DNA of 64,000 bases, taken from contig CAZSFZ010000008.1 of the NCBI GenBank assembly GCA_964606385.1, forward strand, positions 1 to 64,000, given 5' to 3'. A model generated the notes under the pieces. That model was not told the origin of the DNA. It saw only the letters and a program-made list of their open reading frames with translations, and ran no database searches. The translations under genes were made by a program, and so were the position numbers. The first letter of the stretch is position 1. Each line of letters starts with the position of its first letter. This document shows positions 41,879 to 50,040 of the stretch, in pieces. This stretch comes from Aquincolibacterium sp964606385 (GTDB lineage Bacteria > Omnitrophota > Omnitrophia > Omnitrophales > Aquincolibacteriaceae).

Positions 41879-43299
41879 TTTTTAATGTCCCATGCCCGAC
41901 GGGCTTTTTTAACGGTGGAAGGTTCACCCGGACGGCCGTCCTTGACAAGCCAGCCCTGCGCCGCGATCTCTTGACGCAAGACATCGGATTTTGCAAAATC
42001 TTTCACCTTCCTGGCTTCCGTGTATTTTTCAAGCGCCATCCTTACTTGCGCGGGCGGCGTATCCGCTGCCGCGATATCAAACCCAAACAGTTCGTCCATT
42101 TTTGCGAAGAATGCGACGCACAACTCCAATCCTTTTTTCGGGATCTTTGTCAGATTCGCATTCAGGAATGTCACCGCTTCCTGATAACGGGCTAAGGCCA
42201 CAGCAACATTCAGGTCATCCTCCAAGGCCTTTTCGATCTCCGCGACCGCAGCCTCCAGGGGCTTCAAATCAAAATCCGTTTCGCCCTTTTGCTCCACAAG
42301 TTGCGATCGGCTCAGGCACTGGAAATAGCAATTATCAAGTTTTTCGATCACCTCACGGGCCTCTTTCAAGCCATCAAATGTGAAATTCAGCTGATGGCGG
42401 TAATGGACCGAAAGGAGCGCACATCGGAGGGCCATTGGGTCGTAGCCTTTAGCCAAAAGATCGCGGAGCGTGAAAAAATTCCCCTTGGATTTCGACATTT
42501 TTTCGCCGTTGACGAGCAAGTGTTTCGCGTGAAGCCAGTATTTCACAAAAGGCTTGCCCGTTGCCGCCTCGGATTGCGCGATCTCATTCTCGTGGTGCGG
42601 GAACACCAGGTCCTCGCCGCCCGCATGGATATCGACGGTTTCCCCGAGGTGCCGCATGCACATGGCGGAACACTCGATGTGCCAGCCCGGACGGCCCTTA
42701 CCCCACGGTGAATCCCAGGAAGGCTCTCCTTCCTTGGCTTTTTTCCAAAGCACAAAGTCCGCGCCTTCTTCTTTTTCGTATTCATCATGAACGACTCGAG
42801 CGCCGGTAATATTCCCTTCGAGATTTTTCTTGGAAAGTTTCCCATACCCCCGAAAATTCGCGACGCGGTAGTAGACCGAGCCGTCCTCAGCTACATAGGC
42901 GATCCCCTTGGTGATCAGCTTCTCGATAAGCATAATGATGTCCGCTATGGAATCCGTTGCCTTGGGCTGGATCGCGGGCGCTAGCACGTTGAGCGTCTTC
43001 ATGTCCTCCAGAAAAGCCTGGGTGTAAAACGCGGTGTATTCGCCAAGAGTTTTTTTCTCACGGTTCGCCCCGGCAATGGTCTTGTCATCCACATCCGTAA
43101 TGTTCATGACGTGTTTGACCTTCAACCCTTTGAACTCGAGGAATCGGCGGAGGAGGTCTTCAAAGACGAACGTGCGGAAATTCCCGATATGAGCGTAGTT
43201 ATAGACCGTCGGCCCGCAGGTATAAAGCGCCACCTCGCCGGTCTTGAGCGGCGTAAATTCTTCAAGTTTCCCTGAGAGCGTGTTATGGAACCGGATCAT
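41875..43299 (-). CDS. cysS: Cysteinyl-tRNA synthetase
   Basis: A 474-residue class I synthetase. It has YTCGPTVYNYAHIGNFRTF (with the zinc Cys and HIGH-like motif), WHIECSAMCMRHLGETVDIHAGGEDLVFPHHENE (zinc ligands) and KMSKSKGNFFTLRD. The C-terminal DALR-type domain is present. The start overlaps ispDF by four bases. Full length, no insertion. Confidence 0.97.
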   Translation of the reverse strand: MIRFHNTLSGKLEEFTPLKTGEVALYTCGPTVYNYAHIGNFRTFVFEDLLRRFLEFKGLKVKHVMNITDVDDKTIAGANREKKTLGEYTAFYTQAFLEDMKTLNVLAPAIQPKATDSIADIIMLIEKLITKGIAYVAEDGSVYYRVANFRGYGKLSKKNLEGNITGARVVHDEYEKEEGADFVLWKKAKEGEPSWDSPWGKGRPGWHIECSAMCMRHLGETVDIHAGGEDLVFPHHENEIAQSEAATGKPFVKYWLHAKHLLVNGEKMSKSKGNFFTLRDLLAKGYDPMALRCALLSVHYRHQLNFTFDGLKEAREVIEKLDNCYFQCLSRSQLVEQKGETDFDLKPLEAAVAEIEKALEDDLNVAVALARYQEAVTFLNANLTKIPKKGLELCVAFFAKMDELFGFDIAAADTPPAQVRMALEKYTEARKVKDFAKSDVLRQEIAAQGWLVKDGRPGEPSTVKKARRAWDIKK

Positions 43300-44501
43300 G
43301 CCGAAACCTTCCTCATACTCACCACGGCTTCACAGGTGACGGCCAGGCCCTCACCTTCGGGCCCCAGTCCTTCCCGTGTCCGCGCTTTTATAGAAATATC
43401 TTTTTCGGGAATCCCAAGCAGCTTCGCGACATTCTTTTTAATTTTTATTTTGTACGGCCCAAGCTTTGGCCTTTCAAGAATGATATTGGAGTCCACATGG
43501 TAGGGCTTCCAGCCTTGTTTTTTCGCCTCCGCGAGAACGGTCATGAGGATGATCGAGCTTTTCATATTCTTCCATCGGCGGTCCCGGTCCGAGAACCATT
43601 CCCCGATATCCCCGGCCCCGATCACTCCCAGGATGGCGTCCGAGATCGCGTGTAGCAGCGCGTCCCCGTCCGAATGACCGAGGGAACCTTTAGGCGACGG
43701 GATCTTGATCCCACCAAGCCACAATTTGCGTCCGGGAACCAAACGATGCGTGTCAAAACCGATGCCCACTCGGGATTCCGGGAAAGTTTTCTTTTCAATC
43801 ATGGCTTGGGCAAGTAACAAGTCGTTCATAATGGTTAATTTCGGGTTCCAATCCGCATGCGGCATTACACGCACACGCGCTCCGATCGACTCAAGAAGCC
43901 CCGCCTCATCCGTCGCGTCAAACGCTTTTGGGTTCAGCCGGTATGCTTTCAAGAGAACATCGCGGCGGGCCAGCTGCGGCGTTTCGGCTTCATAAAGCGA
44001 ATTACGATCGACCGTTTCACAGATATGCCCGTCCGCCGCCAGGACTTTTTTGATGGTCGGCACTACTTTGCGTGCCAAGATCACTCCATCCCACCCTTGA
44101 GCGGCTTTCACGACCTGCCGGATCGCTTGAGGGGTCACAAGCGGCCGCGCGCCGTCATGCACCATGATCCAATCCGAACGCGGGGAAGTTTTTTGAAGCG
44201 CATTCCACACAGATTCCGCGCGGGTTTTGCCACCGAGGATCCACCGGATCCTTGAATGACGGACCGCACGGCGGGACCATCGCTTCACTTCGGCGCGCAT
44301 CTCAGGACTTATCGCGATGACCGTTTCTTGAATGCTGGGGACCGATTCAAAAGCGCGGAGAGTTTTAAGAAGAACAGGCTCTCCGCCCAGCTCATAAAAA
44401 AGTTTGGAGCCCCCTTTCGTTCGTGTCTTTGGGGACCGCCGCAGACTTTTTTGAAAGCGACTACTGAGCCCGGCGGCAGGAATGATCAGCGAGATCCGCA
44501 T
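43296..44501 (-). CDS. ispDF: Bifunctional IspD/IspF (MEP pathway)
   Basis: A 401-residue fusion. Residues 1-235 are IspD (cytidylyltransferase) with PAAGLSSRFQKSL, GGKTRAESVWNALQ, MVHDGARPLVTP and the VPTIKKVL block. Residues from about 242 are IspF (MECDP synthase) with RVGIGFDTHRLVPGRKLWLGGIKIPSPKGSLGHSDGDALLHAISDAILG and zinc-binding D/H residues. It carries out the CDP-ME synthesis and cyclisation steps of isoprenoid biosynthesis; the intervening IspE step is elsewhere. Undecaprenyl phosphate for the mur cluster depends on this pathway. Natural IspDF fusions are known in several proteobacteria. Confidence 0.97.
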   Translation of the reverse strand: MRISLIIPAAGLSSRFQKSLRRSPKTRTKGGSKLFYELGGEPVLLKTLRAFESVPSIQETVIAISPEMRAEVKRWSRRAVRHSRIRWILGGKTRAESVWNALQKTSPRSDWIMVHDGARPLVTPQAIRQVVKAAQGWDGVILARKVVPTIKKVLAADGHICETVDRNSLYEAETPQLARRDVLLKAYRLNPKAFDATDEAGLLESIGARVRVMPHADWNPKLTIMNDLLLAQAMIEKKTFPESRVGIGFDTHRLVPGRKLWLGGIKIPSPKGSLGHSDGDALLHAISDAILGVIGAGDIGEWFSDRDRRWKNMKSSIILMTVLAEAKKQGWKPYHVDSNIILERPKLGPYKIKIKKNVAKLLGIPEKDISIKARTREGLGPEGEGLAVTCEAVVSMRKVSA

Positions 44502-44506
44502 TCACC

Positions 44507-45667
44507 CTACCTCCCTCCTTCGTGCACATGAGGATTTTGCGGACTGGACGGATTTTGATAGGCCTGATGCCCATGACGGTCATGACCGTTCCGCGGACGG
44601 CGCGAATCGCCTCCATGGCCACGGGTATCGCGCCAACGTTCGCCGCCGCGGTCCACATGGTGACCATTGTCATCGGACAATTTCGCGAAGATCATGCGGC
44701 CGGCCTGTGTCTGAAGCACGCTTGTGATCGTGACCTTGACCGTTTGACCGAGACGGCGTTTGCCGTTATCGACCACGACCATGGTCCCGTCATCAAGATA
44801 CGCAACGCCCTGCTCCTGTTCTTTGCCTTCCTTCAGGATCTTAATCTCCATCTCCTCTCCCGGCATAACGACCGGCTTGAGGGCATTGGCAAGATCATTA
44901 ATGTTAAGAACTTTCACCCCCTGAAGCTCGGCGACCTTGTTGAGGTTGTAGTCGTTCGTAAAGACCTTCGCCTGGAGCACCTGCCCCATCTTGACCAATT
45001 TCGCGTCCACCGTGTTGAACTCCGGGAAATCCATTTCATGGATCTTGACCATGATGTTCGGGTTGGACTGGATCGCATTAAGCACGTCAAGGCCGCGCCG
45101 CCCGCGATTGCGTTTGAGAGGATCCGAAGAGTCCGCGATAAGCTGCAACTCCTTCAGTACGAAACGCGGTAAGATCAGCTTACTCGAAAGAAAATGGGTG
45201 TTGGCGATGTCCGCAATACGGCCGTCAATGATAACGCTCGTGTCTAAGAGGATCATTTCCTCGCCGGGGCCTTTGGAATCCAGCTGCACGAAGGGGATCA
45301 TTAGGGCGAATTCGTCCTGCCCGCGAAGGACCGTAACGATACCAAGATAGGAAAAAATGATCGCCGTCGCAATGCCGAAATTGCGCGTGAATTCTGGATC
45401 AAACTGGGCGTAGGTCACCACGACCATCAAAAGCCGGTGCGTCAAAAGCCCGAGCGCCAATCCCAAAATGACCGCGAGGATATTACGAACGGTATACTGC
45501 TTGAAAAAGATATCAATCGAAACAATGATAACGCCGACTAACCCGCCGATGACCGCCGAGATCCACGAACTGTACGGAAGATGAAGGGCTAGAAGCCACT
45601 GAATCTGCGCAAGATAACCGAACAGGGTACAGCCCAGAATAAAAAGAATTCTGATAGCAAGAATCAT
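44507..45667 (-). CDS. PIN-TRAM domain membrane protein (YacL-like)
   Basis: A 386-residue protein. Four N-terminal spans (about 3-115) lead to a PIN nuclease domain (ILLDTSVIIDGRIADIANTHF with the first acidic residue, FVLKELQLIADSSDPLKRNRGRRGLDVL, VDAKLVKMGQVLQAKVFTNDYNLNKVA) and then a TRAM RNA-binding domain (about 270-335). This is the YacL architecture, thought to be an RNA-degrading or RNA-binding protein, next to ispD in Firmicutes too. The last 50 residues are a His/Arg/Gly-rich low-complexity tail. GGAG precedes the ATG. The mlaD gene ends 78 bases upstream. Confidence 0.93.
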   Translation of the reverse strand: MILAIRILFILGCTLFGYLAQIQWLLALHLPYSSWISAVIGGLVGVIIVSIDIFFKQYTVRNILAVILGLALGLLTHRLLMVVVTYAQFDPEFTRNFGIATAIIFSYLGIVTVLRGQDEFALMIPFVQLDSKGPGEEMILLDTSVIIDGRIADIANTHFLSSKLILPRFVLKELQLIADSSDPLKRNRGRRGLDVLNAIQSNPNIMVKIHEMDFPEFNTVDAKLVKMGQVLQAKVFTNDYNLNKVAELQGVKVLNINDLANALKPVVMPGEEMEIKILKEGKEQEQGVAYLDDGTMVVVDNGKRRLGQTVKVTITSVLQTQAGRMIFAKLSDDNGHHVDRGGERWRDTRGHGGDSRRPRNGHDRHGHQAYQNPSSPQNPHVHEGGR

Positions 45668-45745
45668 GATTAAAACTCCTTTGGTATGACTGGTATGAAA
45701 AGTTAATAAGCATCGGTTCTCCTCAACACAAACCCTCGGACAACA

Positions 45746-46477
45746 CTAAAACAGCCACAGAAAATACCACTTTCGACTATGGTTTGAACTCTTCCGGACC
45801 AGCTTCCAGGGATGTTCCCGCACGTCCTTCGCGAAAGCATCCATTTCCGTATAAAGCCCGTCCTCCATCACAAGCTTCCCAAGCGTTCCGTTCCCTTGCT
45901 CCACCGTTCCGAGGATCTTGGATAGCGACGCTGTGGAAGCTTCCATGTTCTTAAGCCCCCGGTAAATATCCCCATCCGGACCCTTCAGGGCCGCGCTCAC
46001 ATCCACGCTAATGGAGGACAGATTCTTCAAAACGCCCTGGGCCTCATCGAACAATTCCTCCACCGCAACCAAAGGCACGCCCTCCACCAAAGCCCCCTTG
46101 CGAAGCAACGGAAAAGTCCCGGGTTTGGGCGTAATTTCGACATGGGGTTCGCTTAAAATATGCGTACCCCGGATCGTGAAGGCGTAATTTTCCCTGATTT
46201 CCACACCCTTTTCAATGAAAAGTTTGACCTTGACCCGGTTACTTTCCTTTGTTTTGTCGTAGATGATATCCACCTGGCTCACTTCCCCGACCCGGACCCC
46301 CGCCATACGCACCGGCGCTCCCTTGTTCAGGATGCTGACGTAGTTGAACATCACGTCCACCGTGTATCCCGAACGGAAAAGGTAGACGCCGCTCACAAAA
46401 AAAAGCACCATCGTCACAAAAATAAAGCCGAGGATCACAAAAACCCCGACAGTTACCTCATTATTCTTCTTTTTCAT
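45746..46477 (-). CDS. mlaD: MlaD-like MCE-domain lipid transport protein
   Basis: A 243-residue protein with one N-terminal span (about 8-30) and an MCE domain (YTVDVMFNYVSILNKGAPVRMAGVRVGEVSQVDII, about 38-115), then a coiled coil and a tail near GNGTLGKLVMEDGLYTEMD. MlaD binds lipid at the periplasmic face of the MlaFEDB transporter. Its start overlaps mlaF by four bases. Order mlaE-mlaF-mlaD is standard; mlaB and mlaC are not here. Confidence 0.94.
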   Translation of the reverse strand: MKKKNNEVTVGVFVILGFIFVTMVLFFVSGVYLFRSGYTVDVMFNYVSILNKGAPVRMAGVRVGEVSQVDIIYDKTKESNRVKVKLFIEKGVEIRENYAFTIRGTHILSEPHVEITPKPGTFPLLRKGALVEGVPLVAVEELFDEAQGVLKNLSSISVDVSAALKGPDGDIYRGLKNMEASTASLSKILGTVEQGNGTLGKLVMEDGLYTEMDAFAKDVREHPWKLVRKSSNHSRKWYFLWLF

Positions 46478-47244
46478 AATAGCTCCGTTTCCTTTTTCAT
46501 ATGATCTGTAATAGGCCCGTGCGCCGACCCGGTAATAAATTGCTGCACAACAGGATCTTTCGACCGTTTGATCTCCTCGGGCGTCCCGATGCAGATGATC
46601 CGCCCTTCATAAAGCATGGCAATCCGGTCCGCCACTTTATAAGCGCTCGTCATATCATGGGTCACCACGATGGACACGACCTTCAGCTGCTTTTGCATCC
46701 TTAAAATAAGATCATTGATCACGTCCGCATTGATCGGATCCAAACCTGTCGTAGGTTCATCATAAAGGATGATCTTCGGCTCGTTGCAGATCGCCCGGGC
46801 AAGGCCGACCCTTTTCTTCATCCCGCCCGACAGGCTGGCAGGCATTAGCTCTTCAATACCTTCGAGCCCCACCAAGCGGAGTTTCTCGCGAACCTTCACG
46901 TCAACCGACTCTTCGGGCATTTCCGTATGCTCGAGGAGCGAAAACCCCACATTCTCACGTACCGTCAAAGAATCAAAAAGCGCCGCGCCCTGGAACAGCA
47001 TCCCCAGCCGCAGGCGGCACTGATCCTGCTCGTCCGGCATCATCGCAAAAATAGATTTCCCATCGATCTTGATATCTCCCTCATCAGGCTCAAGTATCGC
47101 CATGATGTGTTTCAGCAAAACGCTTTTCCCGCAACCCGACCGGCCGATGATCACGATCGTCTCTCCTTCTTGAATGGTCAGATCGACCCCCCGGAGAACA
47201 TGCTGGGTTCCGAACCACTTGTGAAGGCCCTCAATTTGTATCAC
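46474..47244 (-). CDS. mlaF: MlaF-like ABC transporter ATPase
   Basis: A 256-residue ABC ATPase with Walker A IIGRSGCGKSVLLKHI, Q-loop LGMLFQGAALFDSLTV, signature ASLSGGMKKRVGLARAI, Walker B KIILYDEPTTGLDP and H-loop VSIVVTHDMTSA. The SLSGGMKKR signature is characteristic of MlaF rather than other ABC groups. Energises phospholipid transport with MlaE and MlaD encoded on either side. Confidence 0.96.
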   Translation of the reverse strand: MIQIEGLHKWFGTQHVLRGVDLTIQEGETIVIIGRSGCGKSVLLKHIMAILEPDEGDIKIDGKSIFAMMPDEQDQCRLRLGMLFQGAALFDSLTVRENVGFSLLEHTEMPEESVDVKVREKLRLVGLEGIEELMPASLSGGMKKRVGLARAICNEPKIILYDEPTTGLDPINADVINDLILRMQKQLKVVSIVVTHDMTSAYKVADRIAMLYEGRIICIGTPEEIKRSKDPVVQQFITGSAHGPITDHMKKETELL

Positions 47245-47260
47245 AACGATTTATCCTTTT

Positions 47261-48073
47261 TTAAAAGAAATAAAAGATCGCCGAAAAAAGCGCGTCGGAA
47301 GCGATTACCATGATGAGCGAAACCACGACCGCGAGGGTGGTGGCACGACCCACCCCTTCGGCCCCGCCGCGAGCCGTAAATCCGAAATAGCAACCGACGA
47401 TCGAGATGATCCCGCCGAAGAAAAAGGCCTTGATAAGACCGGTCACGACGTCTTTGACCACAAGCGCGTCGATCGCGCGTTTGATATACATATGCGAGCT
47501 CATGCCCAATTTAAAAACCGAGATCAGATACCCGCCGAACATCCCGATCACATCCGCGTAAATCGTCAGGATAAAAAGCATGAACAATGCCGCGATAAAC
47601 CGCGGGACCACAAGATATTGGACCGGGTTCATCGCCAAGGCCTTCAAAGCGTCGATCTGCTCGGTCACCTTCATGGTCCCGAGCTCCGCCGCGATCGAAG
47701 CTCCCACGCGTCCGGCGACCACCATCGAAGTCAATACCGGACCTAATTCTCGGCACAAAGAGACGGAGATCAGATCGGCGGTAAATTTCTCAGCGGAAAA
47801 AAGCCGTAACTGGTAAGCGGACTGAAGAGCCAGAACCATCCCCGTAAAAAACGCCGTCAGAAAGACAAGGGGCAAGGATTCCACGCCGATCTTGTTCATC
47901 TGATCGAGCGTCGCTTTCCAGCGGATCTTCTTGGAGGCTAATAGGATGCATGCATCCTGAAAAAGAAGCGCGATCCCGCCCGCGCCTTTAAAAATTTCCA
48001 AACACCCGGCCCCGAACTTCTTCAGCCACAATCGAAGCGACACATTGCGTCTCAATTCACTCCAATCCGACAT
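47261..48073 (-). CDS. mlaE: MlaE-like phospholipid transport permease
   Basis: A 270-residue inner-membrane permease with five spans. The family pattern LPLVFLTAFFTGMVLALQSAYQLRLFSAEKFTADLISVSLCRELGPVLTSMVVAGRVGASIAAELGTMKVTEQIDALKALAMNPVQYLVVPR is complete in order. Neighbours mlaF and the AsmA-like gene are 16 and 22 bases away. Confidence 0.96.
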   Translation of the reverse strand: MSDWSELRRNVSLRLWLKKFGAGCLEIFKGAGGIALLFQDACILLASKKIRWKATLDQMNKIGVESLPLVFLTAFFTGMVLALQSAYQLRLFSAEKFTADLISVSLCRELGPVLTSMVVAGRVGASIAAELGTMKVTEQIDALKALAMNPVQYLVVPRFIAALFMLFILTIYADVIGMFGGYLISVFKLGMSSHMYIKRAIDALVVKDVVTGLIKAFFFGGIISIVGCYFGFTARGGAEGVGRATTLAVVVSLIMVIASDALFSAIFYFF

Positions 48074-48095
48074 AACACTCCCTGTTTCTAAAAGA

Positions 48096-50021
48096 CTAAA
48101 ACTTCAGTTTGGGCCCCAGCAGGACTCCGGTCTGCTCATCCTCCATGGATGCCTGGTCTTCCTCCGCGACAGACTTCGTATCCGACGGACGTGCTTCCAA
48201 GACGGAAAGTTCGCCCCATTGGCCGACCTTCGTCGTATTTAATTCCATTCTTTCATCTTGCTTATGCAGGACCGCTTCGATGCCCTTCCAGATCACCAGC
48301 TTATCGGGGGTCTGCACTTTGATCCCCGCAAAGATATTATCAAGTTCCAGGTCCAGGGCCCCGGTCAAAAAAAACACCGTCCGCCCTTTCCAGATCTTTG
48401 AATCCTTCAAGGGCAGATACGGAAGGAACCCGCGAAGCTGAATGATACCACGGTCGTAATCAAGTTGTCCCCATTTTCCGTCACGGATATTGAAGACCCC
48501 AGAGATCTCGGGTTTCGTAAAATCCCCCTCGACCGAGAGCTTCCCTTCCAACCGGCCTCCCATCGCTCGGGGCAGAGGCTTGGCCATAAAATAGTGAACG
48601 GTCCCGAGATCGAATTCCGCGACGTTGAGCAGAAGTTTGAGATGCGGATTTTTCCCCAGCCGCGTGACTTGTCCCGTCATCCGGAATTCATTGCCCCAGG
48701 AGGTCCGGATCCCCGTGATCCCCGCGGGACTCAGGTCGAATGCCCCTTTCAGGTCCTTGAAAGGCTGGCGGTCCAAAATAAAGTAGTCGGTCTCAAATTC
48801 CCCTTTAAAAAAAATATCACGGCCTTTCCAGCGCGGCGACAAAGAATGCAAGAAGAGTTTCCCCTGGGTCACGAGATCCATGCCGAAAGCCCGGATATGG
48901 TCCAGATGGAAATTCAGGGCAAAATCCAGTCCGCGGAGGTTCGAGTGGACCGCCATGCGCTTGGTTCCTTTTTCAAAACCCAACTGATAATTCCCGCTGG
49001 CGAAATCGAATTCCCCGCGGCCCTGATATCCCGTGTTCAAATCCAGGGAATCGATCACAAAACGTTTCCGGTCCTGATGCACTTTGCCGCGAAAATCATA
49101 AGCTTGCCCCTCGAACGGCTGAAAGGTCCCCTCAAGGGTTTGACGCGGCAGGCTCAAAGCAAGGTCGAGCTTCATCCAGGGCGCTCCTTTACCGATCCGG
49201 AGACTGACACTCATTTCCGGCTGCCCCTCGCGATTCAAGAACTTACCGGAAAGCTCCGCATGCCACCCATAGAGAGTTCCCTGAAGATTTTCAAAAGAAA
49301 GATCGTGTCCGACCCAACGGAACTTCCCTTTGAGCTCCTTGAATGGAAGGGCCATGTCCGGGGCGAGCTCCATATCCTCGACTTCCATCCAAAGATCGTG
49401 TGAGCTTCGATCGGGGTCCACTCCTCCATAGATATGAACGCGCCCGCTCACCATTCCGGCCACATCGGCGCGCACATCGATCTGGACCTTTCCCTCGAGG
49501 GACGGGAGAACCTTGCCCTCGACGTTATTCAGGATAATTTCTTTCCCGAGCGAAGACAGCAAATAGCGGATCTCACCCCCTTTGAAATCCAGGGAAGGCA
49601 TCGATAATCCGGAAGACCCTCCCGCGGGCGCAGGATCAAAGTAGCGGTAAGGAAATTCATCCTGCTCGATCAAAATAGCGGGGTTTCTCAGCACCACGCC
49701 GGAAGGAACTTCGAACTGCCTGTTCCAGAGCTGTTTCAGATCGTAGCGGAATAGCAAACGGTCAACACGGATCAATTGCGAACCGCCTTTGGGGGCCGCA
49801 GTTTCGATGAGGATCTTTTCGAGAGCGAGCTGGGAGAAATGGTAGGGGCGAATTTCGCCGATGTGGACGGTGGCCTTCAGGTATTCGCCCACCTTCTTTT
49901 CAGCAAACCGCTTGAAATCCTCAGAACGGGCGATCCGCCCTAAAAAAAAATTGAAAAGCAGGGCGCCCGACACGGCGGCGATCAAAAGAAAGAAAAAAGC
50001 GGCCTTTAAAAAAGGGCGCAT
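48096..50021 (-). CDS. AsmA/TamB-like envelope protein
   Basis: A 641-residue protein when started at ATG 50021, after clpC ends at 50041; the frame is open further upstream, but that overlaps clpC. One N-terminal span (about 6-26) is followed by a long beta-rich extracytoplasmic region of repeated short strands (RPYHFSQLALEKILIET ... LDFKGGEIRYLLSSLGKEIILNNVEGKV ... LEGKLSVEGDFTKPEISGVFNIRDG). This is the pattern of AsmA-like lipid-bridge proteins (AsmA, TamB, YhdP). Adjacent MlaEFD genes support a role in lipid transfer across the periplasm. Its exact subfamily is not clear. Confidence 0.82.
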   Translation of the reverse strand: MRPFLKAAFFFLLIAAVSGALLFNFFLGRIARSEDFKRFAEKKVGEYLKATVHIGEIRPYHFSQLALEKILIETAAPKGGSQLIRVDRLLFRYDLKQLWNRQFEVPSGVVLRNPAILIEQDEFPYRYFDPAPAGGSSGLSMPSLDFKGGEIRYLLSSLGKEIILNNVEGKVLPSLEGKVQIDVRADVAGMVSGRVHIYGGVDPDRSSHDLWMEVEDMELAPDMALPFKELKGKFRWVGHDLSFENLQGTLYGWHAELSGKFLNREGQPEMSVSLRIGKGAPWMKLDLALSLPRQTLEGTFQPFEGQAYDFRGKVHQDRKRFVIDSLDLNTGYQGRGEFDFASGNYQLGFEKGTKRMAVHSNLRGLDFALNFHLDHIRAFGMDLVTQGKLFLHSLSPRWKGRDIFFKGEFETDYFILDRQPFKDLKGAFDLSPAGITGIRTSWGNEFRMTGQVTRLGKNPHLKLLLNVAEFDLGTVHYFMAKPLPRAMGGRLEGKLSVEGDFTKPEISGVFNIRDGKWGQLDYDRGIIQLRGFLPYLPLKDSKIWKGRTVFFLTGALDLELDNIFAGIKVQTPDKLVIWKGIEAVLHKQDERMELNTTKVGQWGELSVLEARPSDTKSVAEEDQASMEDEQTGVLLGPKLKF

Positions 50022-50040
50022 CGGACGCAGGCCTTTCGGG

